This document shows, piece by piece, positions 60,093 through 64,000 of a DNA stretch of 64,000 nt (positions within the stretch are counted from its first letter, which is position 1; each line of letters starts with the position of its first letter). The stretch comes from Cloeon dipterum (Eukaryota > Arthropoda > Insecta > Ephemeroptera > Baetidae). Below the pieces are notes generated by a model. That model was not told the origin of the DNA, did not search any database, and saw only the letters and a program-made list of their open reading frames with translations. The stretch is from NCBI RefSeq assembly GCF_949628265.1, contig NC_088786.1, forward strand, positions 34,245,681-34,309,680. Direction: 5' to 3'. Made by a program: the position numbers and the translations under genes.

Positions 60093-63000
60093 GTGAGCGG
60101 AGAACATTTATATAGAAGATAGGAGTTTATCGTTGCAAAAAAAAACTGAAATAATTTTTAAATAATGTTCCAAAACAAGAAGCAAAATTGGGAAGAAAAC
60201 AACTGTTGTAAAGAGATAAATTTCTGCTTGAATGGATAATTACAGAAGAATCACTGAATAAAAATACTAAACATGTTTTGGTCAAAAATATATTTAATAT
60301 CCATATTCTTCATTCCCTCTCGTCCCAAAAATCTGTTACTGTTTCTCTTTTTTCATTCAAAATTTTTAATAAAAAAAGTTTCCTTTTAGCTCGGGTCACT
60401 TTCGAACGAGCCACAAATCCTCTTCAACTTTTTCTACAGAGGAAAGTTCCATCCCTATATATATACGAATTGATTTGTATGCTCGACCCGACGTGGAAGA
60501 AATATTTTGAACATGCAGATTTGTTTCAATATAAATGTAAAACCGAGGGGCGTGTGAGATTTATCCCTTCCGCATTTTTTGTTTGTTGGGTCATTTCGCG
60601 TTAGGCGGCCGGCTCTCTTCTCAAGTGCAGGAGCTGCCTCTACAGGAGTAAATAATGCAGCACTTGAAAAGGATGCGAGACGTTATTGTGACACGGACGG
60701 GGGATCCTTAGCTCAAATTACGCCCTGCGGAAAATTGGCCGAAACGCTCTTGGAAAAAAAACGAATCGATCTGCTGCCTGGATGTCGAGTCTTTGATTTG
60801 CAGTCGTGTTGGCTCAACTAATGGAGCTGAACTGAACGAATCAGAGAGCGTTCCGTTGTTTTAGAAAAAATGGTTAGCTATTTGTCTAAAGATGGGGAGG
60901 CTGGATCCAGATGGACGCGTTACGTCAGAGTAGTGTGCTGTGTGTTTGTCGTTTCTAATTAGTCCGCTCTCTCGGCGTCTGCAGCCAGCGTAAATACTAA
61001 TTATGCTATGCAAACACACACGTCACGACTAATTGAACTCACAATCAGTCTCGCATGCTCTTCATTGGTGTCCTTGCTCTGCAAATTCACATCAAGTCTG
61101 TGTCACGAGCATTTTGTTTTCTCGCAAGGTTTAAATTTAAAAGACTGAATAAAGGGATTTTTGAGACTCAGCGAATCTGTTCAGATATTTTCGCTATTGT
61201 GACTTACTCGAAATTTATAATATAATTATTAAGATTGTAATTGCATAATTAAATCCATAATTTATCATTTTAAATGTTAGTTTCCTTACATTTTGCGATC
61301 TTGCACGAGATTTAAAATAGAAAAGTCAATTTTGGTAAAAATTAAATCTAGTAACAAAAACGTAATTCACAAATAAAATAAAAAATTTGCCCTCCTGATG
61401 ATGGGAAATCCCAATAATTCGATCATTTCACGTTTACTCGGAAACACGTCAAACTGCATGATCACTTTGCACTGCTGTATCAATACACGTTGTACTGAGT
61501 TCACTGAAAGTGCAATTACACGCACACAGCGGACGTGCAGAGTGTGTCGAACCGACTGGTAATCGATTCCGGTTCAGCAATACCCTGCAGCAGAACATGA
61601 GCCGACGGGGTCGTGTTTACACATTAATATAGGCTCACACGCGAACGCATTTCCACTTGGAAAATGTCAGTGGGCGACGCATTCAAATTAGCTGCCGGCG
61701 TTTGGCAGAGTGAATTCATCACGGGCTCGGTGTTTAGTTTGGCTGAAGAGTTTTTCAGACGCCGCATCACCGAACGAATGCTTTTTGTCCTTTAATTTGC
61801 GACTCCATGCGTGGCCGACTAACGCGCTTTGCTTTCTGTTTGAGCGAGGTTTGACAATTTGCCTTTAATATAGGCGCAATCGACAGACAATTCGGTCCCA
61901 TGCAAATATGCACAGCGCTCAAGCGGTCGTGTTCACAGCACCCTGAAAAGCTACACACATGACATCAACGCGTTGGGTCAAAATGAGGTTAATGTTTTAT
62001 TCATTCTGCTTTGCAAATATATAGAGCTGGCAATTTTGTCGATTGACTCAAACGTCAATCATTATTTTTTCGCACAACGCAAAGGAAAAACGCCATTGCA
62101 AATCAACAACTGATTGCTTTTTAAATTATTAATTTAACTTCTCGCGAAATGAATCACAATTAATGTTGTGGATAATCTAATCTTATAAGTCGTGCATTTT
62201 CCAGCCTTTAAAAATAAAACAAATTCTCAAACGCGTCATGAAAAAACAATCCTCAATCCGTTTTCTTTCACGAAAGTAAAAAAAAAACAGATTTTGATGG
62301 AGGAAAAATCGATCAATTCTCCCCCACACGCAGTTCATCGCCTCGGGGGAAAGTACTATGTTTGCAAATCAATTGAGAATTCCAGGCTGCAGGGTGGATT
62401 CAATTTCACGTGTGTTGACCTTGCGTTATTCAAGATGGGGCGATAAAGCGGCGAGGTGGTGGCAGGTGCGTGTTATCCAGAGCGTAGGTGAGATGTCCAG
62501 AGCGAACGGAAAGGTGTGCGCGCAGCGGAAAAACCGCCACTCAAACGACCTGCGAAGTCAATCCGCCGCAGCACGGGCCCCTGGGGCTTGCGCCTTATCT
62601 CTCTGGTAACACCTTTCCAATACGCACACATCAGCCCCAATTTCACCCTCTGCCGCAGGCAGGGGTGCGTTTGGTCCCTTAACGCGAGCAATAAACCCGC
62701 CCGTCTCGTTCTCCCCAGGGCAGCGGAAGCAGGAAGTGTGCCGTGGCCCCCAGGCGAGGCTCGGCGAAATAACCTTTACGACCTCGTTCCTCCGACCTTT
62801 CTCGGCCAAATTAGACTCGTGCCGAAATAGCAATAATGGCAACAGAAGCTGCGCGAGAGACACTTCGCTTGGCATGTTGCTTTACGCGCCGTGCCAGCGC
62901 GCAAAGTCGATTCGGAGCCGGTTTTATGCTGCACGCAGCCAATTTCATGTATTTTTCAAGCCTCTGCTCGTAACTTTTTCAGTGTATGTGTAATTTCCAA

Positions 63001-64000
63001 AGTTTAATATTTTTTTCGGTCGAAAGTGTACCTGTTTTCAATTAGACGAATATTGAATGCGATATTAAAATTATTTTTTAAGAAATAATCTTTCTTGTTT
63101 GCACTGTTGTATTGTTTTAGGGAAATCCGTCACTTCTAATCAATTAAATAACCTTGACTGATTGCGTGCCGGCCTTGATAACCCGAAATTGAGTCACATT
63201 TAACGTATTGTTATAACGGTTTATCGCAACAAGCAAGAGCTAGACTGTTTTAAATTTTACAACAGTAAAAAAAGCTTCCAATTTTTTTCTTAAATATCCC
63301 AAATCTTTAGTTTTCTACGAAATAGATCTCACGAATAGATCCATTTTTATTTTTCCAGCGCTTTAATTTCAAACCATTGTTGACGGATTGGCCCACCGAG
63401 AACATTTCCATAATTGCCTGGAGTAAGCGCACACTGTGCTCGACATGAACGCGCGATGGATGCATTTCAATCCGTCCGCGATTTGCATGCTCAAGAGGGC
63501 ACCAGAGCAGACCTGGAGAGCAGCTGCAGGCCGCCACGTGTGTACTTTGCGCATCAGCGCAGCGCCAAGCATACGTTCAAATCTGGCACGCTCAACATCC
63601 CTCTGAGTTCCAGTCATGCATGTGCATCGGCCTCGTATCAGCTCCGCTGGAGCGTGCTCTCGCCCGAGAGGAGTCACTCGCTTGTTCACAGAAAAGCCGA
63701 CGGCTTCTCGTCAAAGCATCTCTTTCGCGATGATAAATACGGAGGATGAGTTAATCGCGCATGGATCGGCAAAGGAGCCAGACGGATGGACGGGCCAGGT
63801 TGCGAGGCACTCGGACGGGAACGGCCTGTTCTGTATTTTTTAGTGTGCAAAATGGTGCAAAAATAGAGGGATGAAAGTGGTAGACGGGGAGGATCGCAAA
63901 TCGCAATAGAGGGGAATTTTGAAAAAAGGGGTGATCGAGAAGGAGAGCTAACAATAAAAGAAGACTGGAAGAGAAAAGAGATGCGTCTTCTGAGGCTTGA

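Larger units (their letters stand above)
57950..64000. other. Gene-free, partly GC-rich stretch at the right end
   Basis: No exon is supported on either strand. GC-rich blocks lie at about 58.0-58.5, 59.8-60.1, 62.4-62.9 and 63.4-63.8 kb, separated by AT-rich DNA. The lack of genes over 12 kb contrasts with the dense left part. Distal 5' exons of THSD7 or the regulatory field of a developmental gene beyond the edge are both possible. Confidence 0.45.

Noticed and set aside
63369..63843. Overlapping frames of 75-111 codons at the right edge
   Set aside because: Frames are open on both strands in GC-rich DNA; none shows a domain, signal peptide or splice context.

Overview
This window is eukaryotic nuclear DNA from a winged insect. 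It has GT-AG introns, many only about 50-100 bp long, AATAAA poly(A) signals, TATA boxes, and two insect-type neuropeptide precursors (ecdysis-triggering hormone and SIFamide). Short introns and close gene spacing suggest a compact genome. A mayfly-like hemimetabolous insect would fit, but that is a weak guess. All gene models were spliced by hand from reading frame, splice-site and phase agreement. None rests on transcript data.

Layout. 1-5.1 kb: no gene seen. 5.1-7.6 kb: a 2.46 kb hAT-like non-autonomous transposon filled by a minisatellite of about 23 bp. 8.8-10.8 kb (-): gamma-glutamylcyclotransferase with an apparent signal peptide. 12.1-18.2 kb (+): missing-in-metastasis (MTSS1/mim), 16 coding exons, followed by about 2.1 kb of probable 3'UTR. 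21.2-24.0 kb (-): SLC35F5-type transporter. 25.3-26.9 kb (+): secreted chymotrypsin-like serine protease with a 141 bp MITE in an intron. 27.4-28.6 kb (-): ecdysis-triggering hormone (ETH) precursor. 29.6-30.4 kb (-): SIFamide precursor. 32.4-36.1 kb (+): GT31 beta-1,3-glycosyltransferase. 36.3-40.0 kb (-): LIV-1 family ZIP metal transporter of the ZIP8/14 type. 42.0-51.9 kb (-): a complete THSD7 homologue (25 coding exons, 1661 aa). 52-64 kb: no recognisable coding exon; GC-richer stretches with simple repeats, perhaps regulatory or distal 5' exons.

The genes do not form one pathway. The clearest functional pairing is ETH and SIFamide, two peptide-hormone genes on the same strand about 1 kb apart with independent TATA promoters. 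The most notable observations are the second ETH peptide, which ends in -NVPMM-amide instead of the expected -PRX-amide; the transposon whose interior has become a higher-order minisatellite; the MITE just inside a protease intron; a secreted-looking GGCT; and the intact THSD7 gene.
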